64,000 nucleotides of DNA from Glandiceps talaboti (taxonomy: Eukaryota; Hemichordata; Enteropneusta; Spengelidae), in assembly GCF_964340395.1 (NCBI RefSeq), contig NC_135570.1, positions 9,417,822 through 9,481,821 of the forward strand. The letters are read 5' to 3'. Below are positions 23,071 through 34,336 of the stretch, in pieces. Within the stretch, counting starts at the first letter, position 1. The number at the start of each line of letters is the position of its first letter. The notes beneath the pieces were generated by a model that did not search any database, was not told the origin of the DNA, and worked only from the letters and a program-made list of their open reading frames with translations. The translations under genes and the position numbers were made by a program.

Positions 23071-24377
23071 AAGTGGATAGGGAGGCCAGAAGTTGCCGAC
23101 TTGCGGAAATGATGTCTTGGTAAGTTACTAAGCTTTGCTTTCTTCCTGGTCTGTGAATATACATGCAACTTATTTATTTTCTATAATGAGACTTATTTAT
23201 TTTCCATAAATAGGTATTCAATAAATTATATCTATTTTCAATGAATAGGTCTCATTATTTGGTAGTGTCCGGTCCTTCTTTATCGACCCAAACTCCTTTT
23301 AATACGATCTCCCTCATAGCATTTTACTAAACATTAAGTGATATATTTATAATAACTATGGATCTGCAAATATGTATGTAAAATATAAACTGCATACGAG
23401 ACGATGTATAGAGTAAAACTGGAACAAAGACTTTCTTTGGCGATAGCCCTGAGTTAGGCTGTGAGACAAGAGCCAGGTGAGAAAGATGCTCACATCACAT
23501 CCACAGTCAAAACCCAAGTGTCTAAATCTCCGACGCTTTGATCATTACAACAAGCATGGTCATGGAAGTATATAGCCCACTGGGTTATACTTCCATGCAA
23601 TAAGTCACGCACATTACAGTAGATGGATATCGTTCTAAGATATCGTCCTAAGGTCATGCATAATTAATGAGCGTCTTGGAAGATGAAACAAAGGACGCTA
23701 CAACTTGAATGACGTATGAGATGGTGGCTATTGTTTTTTGTTTTGACGGCAGGTCAACGGAGGTTGTTGCGAGAACAAATAATCGATATATAGATAGATG
23801 GATATTTTGTTTGAAAAGTAAATATGTACCACAAAGCAAAACTTTTGCTGAAATGAATTGCAAAACAGGCTTGTTGACCACTCAAATGAATATCAATTCG
23901 TTTCTGATTGTTCATTTATGTATGATTTAAGACAATAATAAGACTACCTTGTCGTAGTAATGAAAATGATAAAAAAAACTAATTAAAAAAAAATTATTTC
24001 CCCTATGAGCCATTTAGTTTTTATTCATTTTTTAAATCGATTTTATGGGCCATTTACAGTTACCTACAAAGAAACCGTAATATCTTTTCGATTCCCAAGT
24101 CCATCCTTACAACATGGCTCATTTCCGTAATACTCTTCTCATAGATTCCTCTTTGTTTAGATGATACAAATTGCGTTTTAGAATGAGGCATCGGGGGCTA
24201 ATATCGCTTGCTTGCGAACTATCTTTTTTATTTGAAGACAAAGGTATTTATATGACCAAAGTCAGTAAATGTGATTAGGGTACCTAGGTAAATTAGATAG
24301 CAATGTGCTGAAATAAGAGCTATTATACCATGCACGAGCCAAGTTGAACAAAAAAATATGGAATATATACTCTAATC
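23071..24377. other. Intergenic, nothing recognised
   Basis: AT-rich. A short imperfect inverted repeat (AATGAGACTTATTTA against ATGAATAGGTCTCATT) lies at about 23184-23256. No gene was seen. Confidence 0.45.
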
Positions 24378-24660
24378 GTTCTACGTCACGACATCGCGCG
24401 TCTACGTCACTGGTTCTGCTGTGTTCGAAATATAACTCAAAACGGTCAAAAATGTCATTACTTTCCACGATTTTTCTTTGATATTACTGGCGCTGGTATA
24501 ATATAATTATGTCATTCGAATCTCCAATATTTTTCTTTACGCAACCGGAAAATACTCGTGACCTAAGGGGTGTAACTACTTATCTATCGACTTGTAGTGA
24601 CAAAGGCCCCTTAGGTCACGCGTATTTTTCTTGGCTTAACGAAGAAAAATATTGGGAATA
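24378..24660 (-). mobile_element. Repeat with palindromic end (inverted pair, left member)
   Basis: GTTCTACGTCACGACATCGC at 24378 opens a segment that recurs in reverse complement at 25540-25594. It runs into a palindrome at about 24514-24660 (AATATTTTTCTTTACGCAAC and GTGACCTAAGGGG against CCCCTTAGGTCACGCGTATT and GAAGAAAAATATT). Confidence 0.7.
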
Positions 24661-25336
24661 ACATCTAAGTAAATTTGTATATACTGTCTCGTCTTTGCTG
24701 ATATCTACACCAGGTGTTCGTACCAAGGGCACACAAAAGAAAAAAAATAACGTGTTTTCAGAAGATTAATATGAAAAGGATATTACGTGACATGATTAAG
24801 CAAATATTAGATAATCTACAGGTTTCTTACCTTCCATGATGAAGAATAGAGTCTTGGTAAATATTACAGTACCTTTCTTTTGGAACGAAAAGCCTTGGTA
24901 TTATATTCCAGATAGAAACTTAAAACCAGCTCAGTATGTAAGACTCGAAATGTCAGAATTTCAGTGTAAACATGCTAACGCTTAAATGAGCAAATATTGC
25001 AATGTTTTATTCATTTCCTAATCGATTGACAAAAGACATCAAACTGCGTGTCAACCTTTCTGGCAAAGTAACGAATCTGGCGATATCGTTTGAAATAGTC
25101 ATTTGAACACCATAATCTCTTTTCACTTTTACAAATGTAGCTGGCACATCACTACAGAAGACAGACACGAGCGATAATCGAAATGTTGAAAACCCGGGTT
25201 TATTTTTCTTTTTATGTAAGTCAAATGTCAAAGATGATGTTGTACTTTGTCTTACGGCCGGGTTCATCGATTTGGAATTTAAGTATTCCCTTCAACTTGA
25301 CACGATTGAAATAACTGCAAACTTATTATTATGTAG

Positions 25337-25594
25337 CGATTCTTCCCAACGTTTTTCTTCGATCAGCCGAGGAAAATACAAATGCAAACGTGGCCTTGTA
25401 ACTACGAATTGTTGACAAGGGGTGGAGGATTCCGTATGTCACCCGTGTTTTCCGGCTGAATGGAGAAAAATATTTTAGAATCGTGTAATTGTGTATGCAC
25501 AAGCTTAGCAAACAATGGCGATTCTAAACGTCCTGATTCATATTTAGAGCACAGCAAAACCAATGACGTAGACGCGCGCTGTCGTGACGTAGAA
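25337..25594 (+). mobile_element. Repeat with palindromic end (inverted pair, right member)
   Basis: A palindrome at 25337-25483 (CGATTCTTCCCAACGTTTTT against GGAGAAAAATATTTTAGAAT CG) is followed by GAGCACAGCAAAACCAATGA and CGTGACGTAGAAC, the complement of the left member. The two are separated by about 680 bases without a recognised gene. Confidence 0.7.
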
Positions 25595-28140
25595 CAACCG
25601 AGATCTTCCGTCACCCCATTTTACGTTTGGAGGCAAATTTAGTTTGTGTGTCGTAGAATGAGACCATGATAAACATTACAATGACAAATCACGATATAGG
25701 AGAATAGCTGAAAAAAATTCAACACTGACCAATACAAATGGACAATGTTTCTTTGTCTTCTTGTTTCTTGAAATAAATATTGGGTTTATGAGACTCGGAG
25801 CTCACATTTATTTTCACTGACAATATGTAATGTTGAGAAACACTGATTGGAGATGTAAAAGTATGCCTTAAGTTTAACCAACATAAAAAACGTTTGCACT
25901 CAATGAAATTGTAAAAGCGGATACTTCCTAAAATAAGAATTTCTAGCATATAATGGGTCTTTGTGCGTATTTTCTCTATTAGTGAAAATTTGACAGCCAA
26001 TACGTAAACAATATCTTGATGTGTAGCAACCGAAATTAGCAAATATTCATCTTTCTATGCGACCTTCAGCTTTAAGCAGACGACATATGTAAGATGCGAT
26101 GGTTAGAGTCTCGGATAGTAGGCTGAGGTAGAGTTTAATACCGTCAAACCATTATCTCCTCAAGATCAACGACATCGAAATTTTTTAGACACATCACCCA
26201 CTGCCATGAAAAACTATTATCACATCAAATATTCAAGAGATTTCACATTAGCCCGAGTGTACTCCATGGCTTCGTTTCGAACAACCAAGCTAGTTCACAA
26301 AAAACGATGAAAGGAAATCAGCAGTTGGTAAATGTTATGGACCTACATGTCATCTCTTGTCTTCTAATCACATGAAGAAGCACGAACGTCTTAGACGGAT
26401 ATAGCATCTTCTCTTTGTCGAAACACGCACCAATGATTCAGTTTTCCATGCATACTGTTTATATCACATAGTCGCATTTATGGACCTAATGGGCTGGTTA
26501 TATATAGCCTTGCGTACATGTATAAAAGTATGCCTTAATTAATGGAAAATTACCTACTCGCCATTGCAGTATAAAGAGAAATTATTTAAAGTAAATGGTT
26601 GAGTTAATTAAGACAGCGAAATCAGCGTTGCTAACTACTGTGAAAAGCTTCCGACCAGGAGAAGGTCAACACAAAATGTTCATATTGGCCACGATGTTTA
26701 GGAAGCCTGGATAAATCACCTTCAAATCACTGCTTGCGTTAACAAAATGAAATGTACGTCCGTAACAAAAGTTTCATTGCCCTGAACATTTTCGGGTAAA
26801 TGGAACCTTCGGTTACCATAGCAACCTTTAAGTCCGCCAGCGGATTATGTGATCGGACTATTTCGTTCCTTAGCAACGGTAAATGGAAGTATTATCGTTC
26901 ATACAAAATGAAATTGCAGTGATGTTTTCTTTAATTCCCCGGAATTTCATCTGAAAATTAAACCTATTGTTCATTGTCATCCAACGGTCTTGAAAACTAA
27001 GTATAAGTATAACGTGACAACGTGATGACATCTAGACGTGGGCGAAAGTTCTGGTACAGTCACTCAAACCATGTATTATTTTTGAATAGTGGGTGTATAT
27101 TTCAAGAAAGCTGTGTCCTTTTCTCTGCAATTTGACATTGTGTGCTTGTAAGGTTTCAACAACCGTATATACTGTGAGTTTACAACGTTTTCCCATTTTA
27201 ATTAACTGCCTACAATATAAGTTTGCCCTCAGAATATTTCTGATATCGTGTTCGCTGATGAGGTCATTCCTATCATTTTATACACATTTTATATTTGCTT
27301 TGAACAATTTAGATAATATTCACTTGATATTTATCTATCTGCAATACATTCAAGATCATAAGGTCATGTTAGAAAATCACCCAGGGATATTTACCTTACC
27401 AGAGCACGTTGAAATCCCGCCGTTTATGACACGTTATAAAGGCACATAGATTATTCAAAAAAAACGGATTCCTGATCTCTTCAACATTGTAATCTGATAT
27501 CATACTGTGCCTCAAACATGTAATATCAGAACTCACTGTGTTTTTTTGCATAACCAAAGGCAAATTAGATAGCATTCCAGATTTGAAACCCAAGACATGG
27601 AAATCATCACAGAAAAGATGTTTTCAAAAAGTGTCATTTAAATAAAATGATCATTTTCGAATATAAGATGTATTTAATCAATGATATTCTAAGATCTTTC
27701 AATTAAATATTTATGATCATGACACGTTGTAGATATTTATTTAGGTAATAAAAAGAAAACTTACATTCTGGCTTTGTCATTTTTCTTATCTCAGAGTTAA
27801 AGAGGTTCCAGATTTTCATAGATAATGTATTATGCAAATGACGAGGAATGTTATTAAAGTGACACAGGCCAACTTCAGACACTATTTCATCTTAGATTAC
27901 AGACTTACTCAGGTCTCCTGTTTCTTTCTTTCTTTTATTTGAATAGAATGTGTGTTCTTTTGTGTGAAATACTGACCGGGTTGAGTGATTGGGAAAACAG
28001 TGGAGTGAACGCCTTGGATCTGCAGTAGTTCTCAATCATCTTCTAGTTGTTCGCTGTTAAATGTTTACTCAGTGGCCACATTTCTGTCCAGTAAGACAAG
28101 CTTACGAGAGCTAGTGACTGATACCAGTTACTTGGGAGAC
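25595..28140. other. Intergenic, nothing recognised
   Basis: AT-rich. Open frames of up to about 118 codons (27093-27449 +) are Leu/Phe/Ile-rich, as AT-rich noncoding sequence gives, and show no domain motifs. Confidence 0.5.
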
Positions 28141-28156
28141 TACTAATAACTGGGCA

Positions 28157-28223
28157 ACCCCCCCCCCCAAAAAAAACAAACAAACAAACAAAAACAAAAC
28201 CAAAAAACCCCCCCAAAAAAACA

Positions 28224-28291
<68 letters not shown>
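28157..28291. repeat. Low-complexity tract C/A-rich, (AAC)n, (AGAC)n
   Basis: Poly(C) and poly(A) blocks, then ACA repeats to about 28255 and ACAG repeats to about 28290. Confidence 0.95.
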
Positions 28292-28293
<2 letters not shown>

Positions 28294-28457
28294 AAACATG
28301 TAGCTAATCACTTTAAAAACCATTAAAGAGCACATCTGCTTCGACGCTTAGTGAAAAAATACTTTATACATTAGGAAGTGGGGTAATGAAGATTGTGGCG
28401 GTTGTCGAGTTTTTCGGTAACCAAAATATTACCTCAGAATGTAAGGGTTCATAATTT

Positions 28458-28685
28458 GGGCACTACCCGTGAATATCATCTCGGGCACTACCTATCAATA
28501 TCATCTCGGCCACTACCCATGAATATCATCTCGGCCACTATCCATGAATATCATCTCGGCCACTGCCCATGAATATCATCTCGGGCACTGCACATGAATA
28601 TCATCTCGGCCACTACCCATGAATATCATCTCGGGCACGACCCATGAATATCATCTCGGCCACTACCCATGAATATCATCTCGGG
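28458..28685. repeat. 25-bp minisatellite, nine copies
   Basis: Units of ATGAATATCATCTCGG plus (C/G)CACTACCC. The GGCCACT and GGGCACT variants are interspersed. Confidence 0.95.
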
Positions 28686-30161
28686 AGTATATAAATATGA
28701 AATCAAAAGAATCACAGCACAGTTTCCCTTTAATTCTAAATATAATAAAGTTTGATATAAGTTTCTCAATCACCAAATCATAGTACTTTAAAAACTCGAT
28801 GTAATATTGAAGACACTTTAACCTTTTCATATTTTGTATTAAAAAAACGTAAAATAACCTCACCATCAAGTCACGTGCACACACGAATGCACATCACACA
28901 GTTTGTGTTTTCATAGATACCACGGTTGTCATAATCTTGCAGGAATAATGGCGTAAGTCTTATGGTATTTTCTGTTGGGTCTCGACATAACAGCTTTACA
29001 AATAGACGGAATTAAAAATGTGTAACATCTTTTCCAAGAACTGTCGAAAAGATCTAATTTCTCCAAAAGTGTTTGTGCATGCAAATACCAGCGACAGCTT
29101 AGCTTAGAGCTAAGGTACCTTTTGAAAAAAGTGTCACCCACATTTTCAATGCCTTTTTTCTGTAAGAGGATTATATATAGCATGGACACATGCAGGAATA
29201 AGATGAAAAATATTAAAAACCAGAAGGAAACCAAACAGGACGAAATATCGTCTGCTATTCACACATTTCCACTTAGCTTTGTATTTACTTTCCATTGATT
29301 ATTTATCAGGGTGATCTTTTATTCCGTAGAATTCGTTCTTTCCATAACACGACTAAAATAGAACTACTATCAATCTGTGATATAAATTTCTTCTGTTGTG
29401 ACAATGGAAGATATATGCTGGCCTGTATTGTTGGTTTGAGAAAAAATCCTTCTCATAAGATCAGGTTTTGAAAGTGGTATCTAAATTTCCTAAAATCGAT
29501 TTAAAAGATACAATTTTTTTTCAAATCTAAATTGACATATAGATTAAAAATAAGTGACACACAAATCTTGATATTTGACATAAAGACATGAAACAGGAGT
29601 GTGCGCCTATAGTTACACACAGACTGATATACAGCCAACAGCCTAGATATGTGCCTTTTGTGATCCTTCTATGACGACAATGATTCATAGCATTGTATGA
29701 TGCTTATCGGCCCTGAAGGGACAACAGGGAGTTGTGTCTATGTAGACTAGGTATAACGAAAAGCTTCCTATTGTGAAACACATGAGCATTGACTTCATCT
29801 CAGGAGGCTTGGCATTTTCAAATCCTTAGTATGACAATTTAGACAATATGTCATGTATTGATTATGATGACATGCAATACCATTTGAACACTGTGTTTGC
29901 TTGATCAGAATGAAGTTTCTATGACGACGCGTTTCAGTAACACAAGTGCACACTAGCTTCAGTCTTCTTGAAATACTGTGTGAACTCATTAATTTATCAT
30001 AGACCCATCATTCTGTACTCCCACGTTAGCCTTTTATCCGTATAGACTTTTTGAAAGGCATATTGATGAATAAAGATGCAGAACATAATTATATATCGAA
30101 ATAGCGTTTTAAAGCCTTGTCCCTGCCTTTGATAACGAATAATATGACATTATGCCCTGTC

Positions 30162-30162
<1 letters not shown>
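28686..30162. other. Intergenic, nothing recognised
   Basis: AT-rich sequence with a short palindromic GCTTAGCTTAGAGCTAAG near 29099. No gene was seen. Confidence 0.5.
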
Positions 30163-30208
<46 letters not shown>

Positions 30209-30273
30209 ATGTATGTATGTATGTATGTATGTATGTATGTATGTATGTATGTATGTATGTATGTATGTATGTA

Positions 30274-30308
<35 letters not shown>

Positions 30309-30470
30309 ATGTATGTATGTATGTATGTATGTATGTATGTATGTATGTATGTATGTATGTATGTGTATGTATGTATGTATGTATGTATGTATGTATGTAT
30401 AGGTACGTACGTACGTACGTATGTATGTATGTAAGTCAGTCAGTCAGTCAGTCAGTCAGTCAGTCAGTCA

Positions 30471-30502
<32 letters not shown>

Positions 30503-30605
30503 TTATTGTGTGTGTATGTGTATGTATGTGTGTCTGCCTGTCTGCCTGCCTGCCTGTCTGTCTGCCTCTCTCTATCTCCCCTCTCTCTTTCTCTCTCTCT
30601 TTGTA
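30163..30605. repeat. Compound microsatellite (GT)n-(GTAT)n-(GTCA)n-(CTGT)n-(CT)n
   Basis: Successive pure blocks: GT to about 30191, GTAT with a GT interruption to about 30400, GTAC, GTCA at about 30433-30471, CTGT at about 30472-30502, CTGC/CTGT, then CT-rich. Confidence 0.97.
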
Positions 30606-31189
30606 CATATTACCATCATACATCACACGTTTGTTTGCTCATGGAACAGGGGATCAGCAGACACTCGTAGTTTCATTTGTTACTCAAGGGCAGGGCTGAG
30701 GGGAAAATAGACTGTATTTGAGTTAACCCGTTGGCTAGAGAGAAACTGACGGGTGGTTGTACACGATAAGACCGGTACCTGTCAACATGTGTTTGTAACC
30801 CACTATACCAATTTAACACTTTGTACAACTTGCATAATTCGTTTGGGCAGGAAAGTAAACGTTAAAATGCTCTTTTATTATCGAGTTTTGTTAATTTCAA
30901 GGCTTCTTTGACAAAAAGACAGAAAACTCATTCAGAATTGCAGTTGTCTCCAACCGAAACGTCTGTTTTGAACTTTTGTCAGCTATAAAAAAGTACTATA
31001 TGTATCATGCTTGTATTTTTGAATATTGACATTTCAGACATTACTTTGAAAACAAAGATACACGGCGATGTCACTCAGCGTCGGATACCATGTGTTGACA
31101 AGTCACGACTCAGGAAATGGAAGTAAGTGTGTAATCTTGTAAGTGTACATAGTGCTGTCTAGGACTATGCACGCTATCCTAATACATGA

Positions 31190-31298
31190 TTTTAAACGTG
31201 GTCATATGGGTGAGAAATGGGTATTTATTTTGGATTTTTTAAATTAATAAAACACCTCGCCAATTATGTTTTTCTACTTGAAAAAACAATGTGAAACA
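31190..31298 (+). repeat. Second copy of the COX18-intron hairpin repeat
   Basis: GGTCATATGGGTGAGAAATG GGTATTTATTT, then AATTAATAAAAC, then TTTCTACTTGAAAAAACAAT GTGAAA align with 945-1040. The right arm is absent, so this copy cannot form the long hairpin. Confidence 0.6.
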
Positions 31299-31740
31299 TA
31301 GCCAAAGTCGTTGTTTATAGTTCACGAATTGTAAAAAAGAAAAGAAAAATGTGTTAATGTTTGATAATATAAATAAGGAAGGGATTTGTAACGAACCTGA
31401 TAAATACGAGAAGTTGCTACGCCACTTCCAGTCTGCACAAGCATTTGTCGCTTCCCAAGATATAATGAAATGTCACTATACATACAGTTTGATTACCTGT
31501 ATGTGTTATTTGTGACTACTTATGTTTACCCACATCACCTCCTGTACATATAACAACTAACACGTTTTTCTGTAGTTTTAGCAATTTGTTGACGATGTCA
31601 CAAACATATACTTGGGCTATGTTGTTTGACATTGGTTTTGTAAGTACAAAACATAGCAGAACTGTTTTATTCACTAAACATCCAAAATAACCAGCAAACC
31701 AATGTCACGTATTAGACACCAACTTCTAGATATTTAACCA

Positions 31741-31802
31741 CACCCCCCCACACACACACACATACCCCCACAAACACACACATATACCCCCACAAACACA
31801 CA
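31741..31802. repeat. C/A-rich microsatellite
   Basis: CACACA blocks mixed with CCCC runs. Confidence 0.85.
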
Positions 31803-32664
31803 TGGTGATGGTAAACAATTCACTGTGTACTCATTAGTAAGAACTTACTCTATTTGGTGCGAAAAATCACACCATTTAAGACAGTTTAGGTCACATCCCG
31901 AGGAAGATCGAAGGGAGATTTTCATCATCGTCGTAAACCAGCCTCTTTTACGGCACCGTCCAAGACGCACCAAGAGGCAATTTCGCAGTGTCGCGGAAGA
32001 AATAACAGCTCTGGTTTGCGAGCGTGATTTTCATTGGTACCGTCACATATACATTTAATTTAAATTTTCAGGCATAACGAAAGCTTCAATTTTTTCGGCT
32101 GATTAATGTCGCTCCGTGACTCAGTAGTGATAATCAACCTAAATCATCATACAGTTTAGTGAAATGAAATGCCTCGAAATTTCACTGAGCGCTTACGGTG
32201 GCCCATTACTACTAAATTATGAACCGTCTTATATTAAAAGGAAGACATCTTTCCGCCGGCATGCTGTGTCAAGCAAATTTAGATATCTATTTTTAGGACA
32301 CCTTGAAGACCCCTTTATTTCTTAGGTAGCAACAACAAGGTTATGAGTTTACGATACTTTGAGATAAACAGGGGTGTTCTGTTATAGGCTAATTATTTTC
32401 TTCACTTTTCTTCGCATTGTGTTGGTAACAGTGCGCCAAGATAGACACTCCGAAGATATTCAGATAAGTTTTTCGCTAACAGTACAGCTCCTCTGAACTC
32501 TACATTGTAGTGGAAATTGGCGCTTTCTAAATTCACTGATTGACTGATTGCTTGCTTGAGTGATTGATTGATTTCTAAGATCGCTTGAAACATCTAAACA
32601 GCAAAATTATTACAATGGAAATCATTTGACTTGAAACAAAACGTCTTCTGGCGCAATAAACATC
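31803..32664. other. Intergenic, nothing recognised
   Basis: No gene, RNA or clear repeat was seen. Confidence 0.45.
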
Positions 32665-32730
32665 TTACCAATAGTGCTACATTTTATTGTCTTGCGTTAC
32701 AAACATCTTACCAACATTGCTAGATTTCTT
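32665..32730. repeat. Diverged inverted units related to the 42-bp minisatellite
   Basis: CATCTTACCAATAGTGCTAC, then ATTTTATTGTCTTGC, then CATCTTACCAACATTGCTAG resemble the reverse complement of the 42-bp unit at 32850-33385. Confidence 0.5.
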
Positions 32731-32849
32731 TGTGGGTGAGTTACCACTATCTTATCAGGTTGTTGCCAAATCATATACATTGCAACAATTTATTGCAATG
32801 GATTAAACTGATTCAATTGTACTTCAATTTGTATTGTGCTAGGAGATAA

Positions 32850-33385
32850 GATGTAGCAATGTTGATAAGATTTTTACAGAGCCGGATGATAAGATTTAGC
32901 ATATTAATAAGATTTTGTCTAGCCAGACAATACAATGTAGCAATGGTAGTAAAATTTTGTCTAGCCAGACAATACAATGTAGCAGTGTTCGTAAGATTTT
33001 GTCTAGCCAGACAATACAATGTAGCAATGGTAGTAAAATTTTGTCTAGCCAGATAATACAATGTAGCAATGTTAGTAAGATTTTGTCTAGCCAGACAATA
33101 CAATGTAGCAATGGTAGTAAGATTTTGTCTAGCCAGATAATACAATGTAGCAATGTTAGTAAGATTTTGTCTAGCCAGACAATATAATGTAGCAATGGTA
33201 GTAAGATTTTGTCTAGCCAGACAATACAATGTAGCAATGGTAGTAAGATTTTGTCTAGCCAGACAATACAATGTAGCAATGGTAGTAAGATTTTGTCTAT
33301 CCAGACAATACAATGTAGCAATGTTAGTAAGATTTTGTCTAGCCAGACAATACAATGTAGCAATGTTAGCAAGATTTTTGTTGAG
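32850..33385. repeat. 42-bp minisatellite, eleven good copies
   Basis: Units contain GTCTAGCCAGACAATACAAT, then GTAGCAATGGTAGTAAGATT. The GTCTAGCC landmark recurs every 42 bases from 32917 to 33337 without a phase break. Diverged units lie at the left edge. Since 42 is a multiple of three, several frames on both strands stay open (for example 32813-33484 on the minus strand, 14-residue repeats such as ARQNLTTIATLYCL). No start context, splice signal or flanking domain argues for a protein. Confidence 0.95.
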
Positions 33386-33914
33386 TAAGACAACGATTGT
33401 TATGTGACTTCCACTGTCTAGACTTTTGGATACGTCGAACATCGTACATCTTTCTTCAATATTTGTAAAACACATTTTACACAAGGAATTAATTTGATGA
33501 GAGGAAACGTTTATTCAGTGGTAACAACTGATATTGTAAATTTCACTCAGCTGATCCTGCGTGCAAGTCATTCCTTTGACAACATGATTAACGGTAAACA
33601 TTACTGCGATACAGTCGTTGCTTAATCAGTGTAACCATGGCAACAATCCTCATATTTTGATATGTATCGTTGACCCCTCTCTATCAAAATAAGGAAACAG
33701 ATGAATGACATTCTATTTGTCCTTAAAGCGTAATGAAATTTGTTAGAAATTTTGTCTTAATATCCCTCTTTTAATATTTTAAGTATATGACTGGACAAGT
33801 AAATCGCTTAATGGATATTACTTTACATTAAAATATTCTTTTTCATTGAAAATTTTGAGCAGTCATCGAAATGCGTTTATTGCACTGTGATGAGTTCTTA
33901 TGATAGGGAGGTTA
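33386..33914. other. Intergenic, nothing recognised
   Basis: AT-rich, no gene seen. Confidence 0.45.
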
Positions 33915-34336
33915 TACTTAGGGGTGGTCATTTTTAACTAACTGTGGGGGCTGATGTTTTGGAGTTGAACATGGGTTTTCTCAAACTGACCCCCACTCCA
34001 GCTCCGATGACCAAAAGCAAGTGATCCACCCAGGAAAGATAACATTTTCCAAAGTGACTCCCCCCCCCCCCTTACCGCTCCTCCATGCAATATTTGTATA
34101 TCATTTTTCACTGTAAACTATATGGTATCTCCCTCCCACAGTAGAACATTTTAACAAAATACAGTTATGCAGTCATTTCACGTCACCAAACTGACAAATA
34201 CACTTGTTTTCCAAAGTGACCCCACTTCAAGTGGTGTTCTCCAAAACGACCCCCATATCAAGTGGTGGTTTTCAAAATGCCCTCCCCCCACCAAAATCAC
34301 CGCCCCAAGTGTGTTAAAAATGGCCGCCCTTACCCA
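33915..34336. mobile_element. MITE-like element with imperfect terminal inverted repeats
   Basis: The left end AGGGGTGGTCATTTTTAACT matches the complement of the right end (TTAAAAATGGCCGCCCTTAC). Internal short repeats of the type CCAAAGTGACCCC and CAAGTGGTG recur four or more times. There is no coding capacity. Confidence 0.6.

Noticed and set aside
27093-27449. 118-codon frame rich in Leu, Phe, Ile and Cys
   Set aside because: Composition matches AT-rich noncoding sequence and no family features are present.
28458-28685. Possible CRISPR array
   Set aside because: Units are contiguous tandem copies with no unique spacers, and the genome is animal.
32813-33484. 223-codon minus-strand frame with 14-residue repeats
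   Set aside because: It is the 42-bp minisatellite read in frame. The plus strand is open across it as well, and there is no unique domain or gene context.
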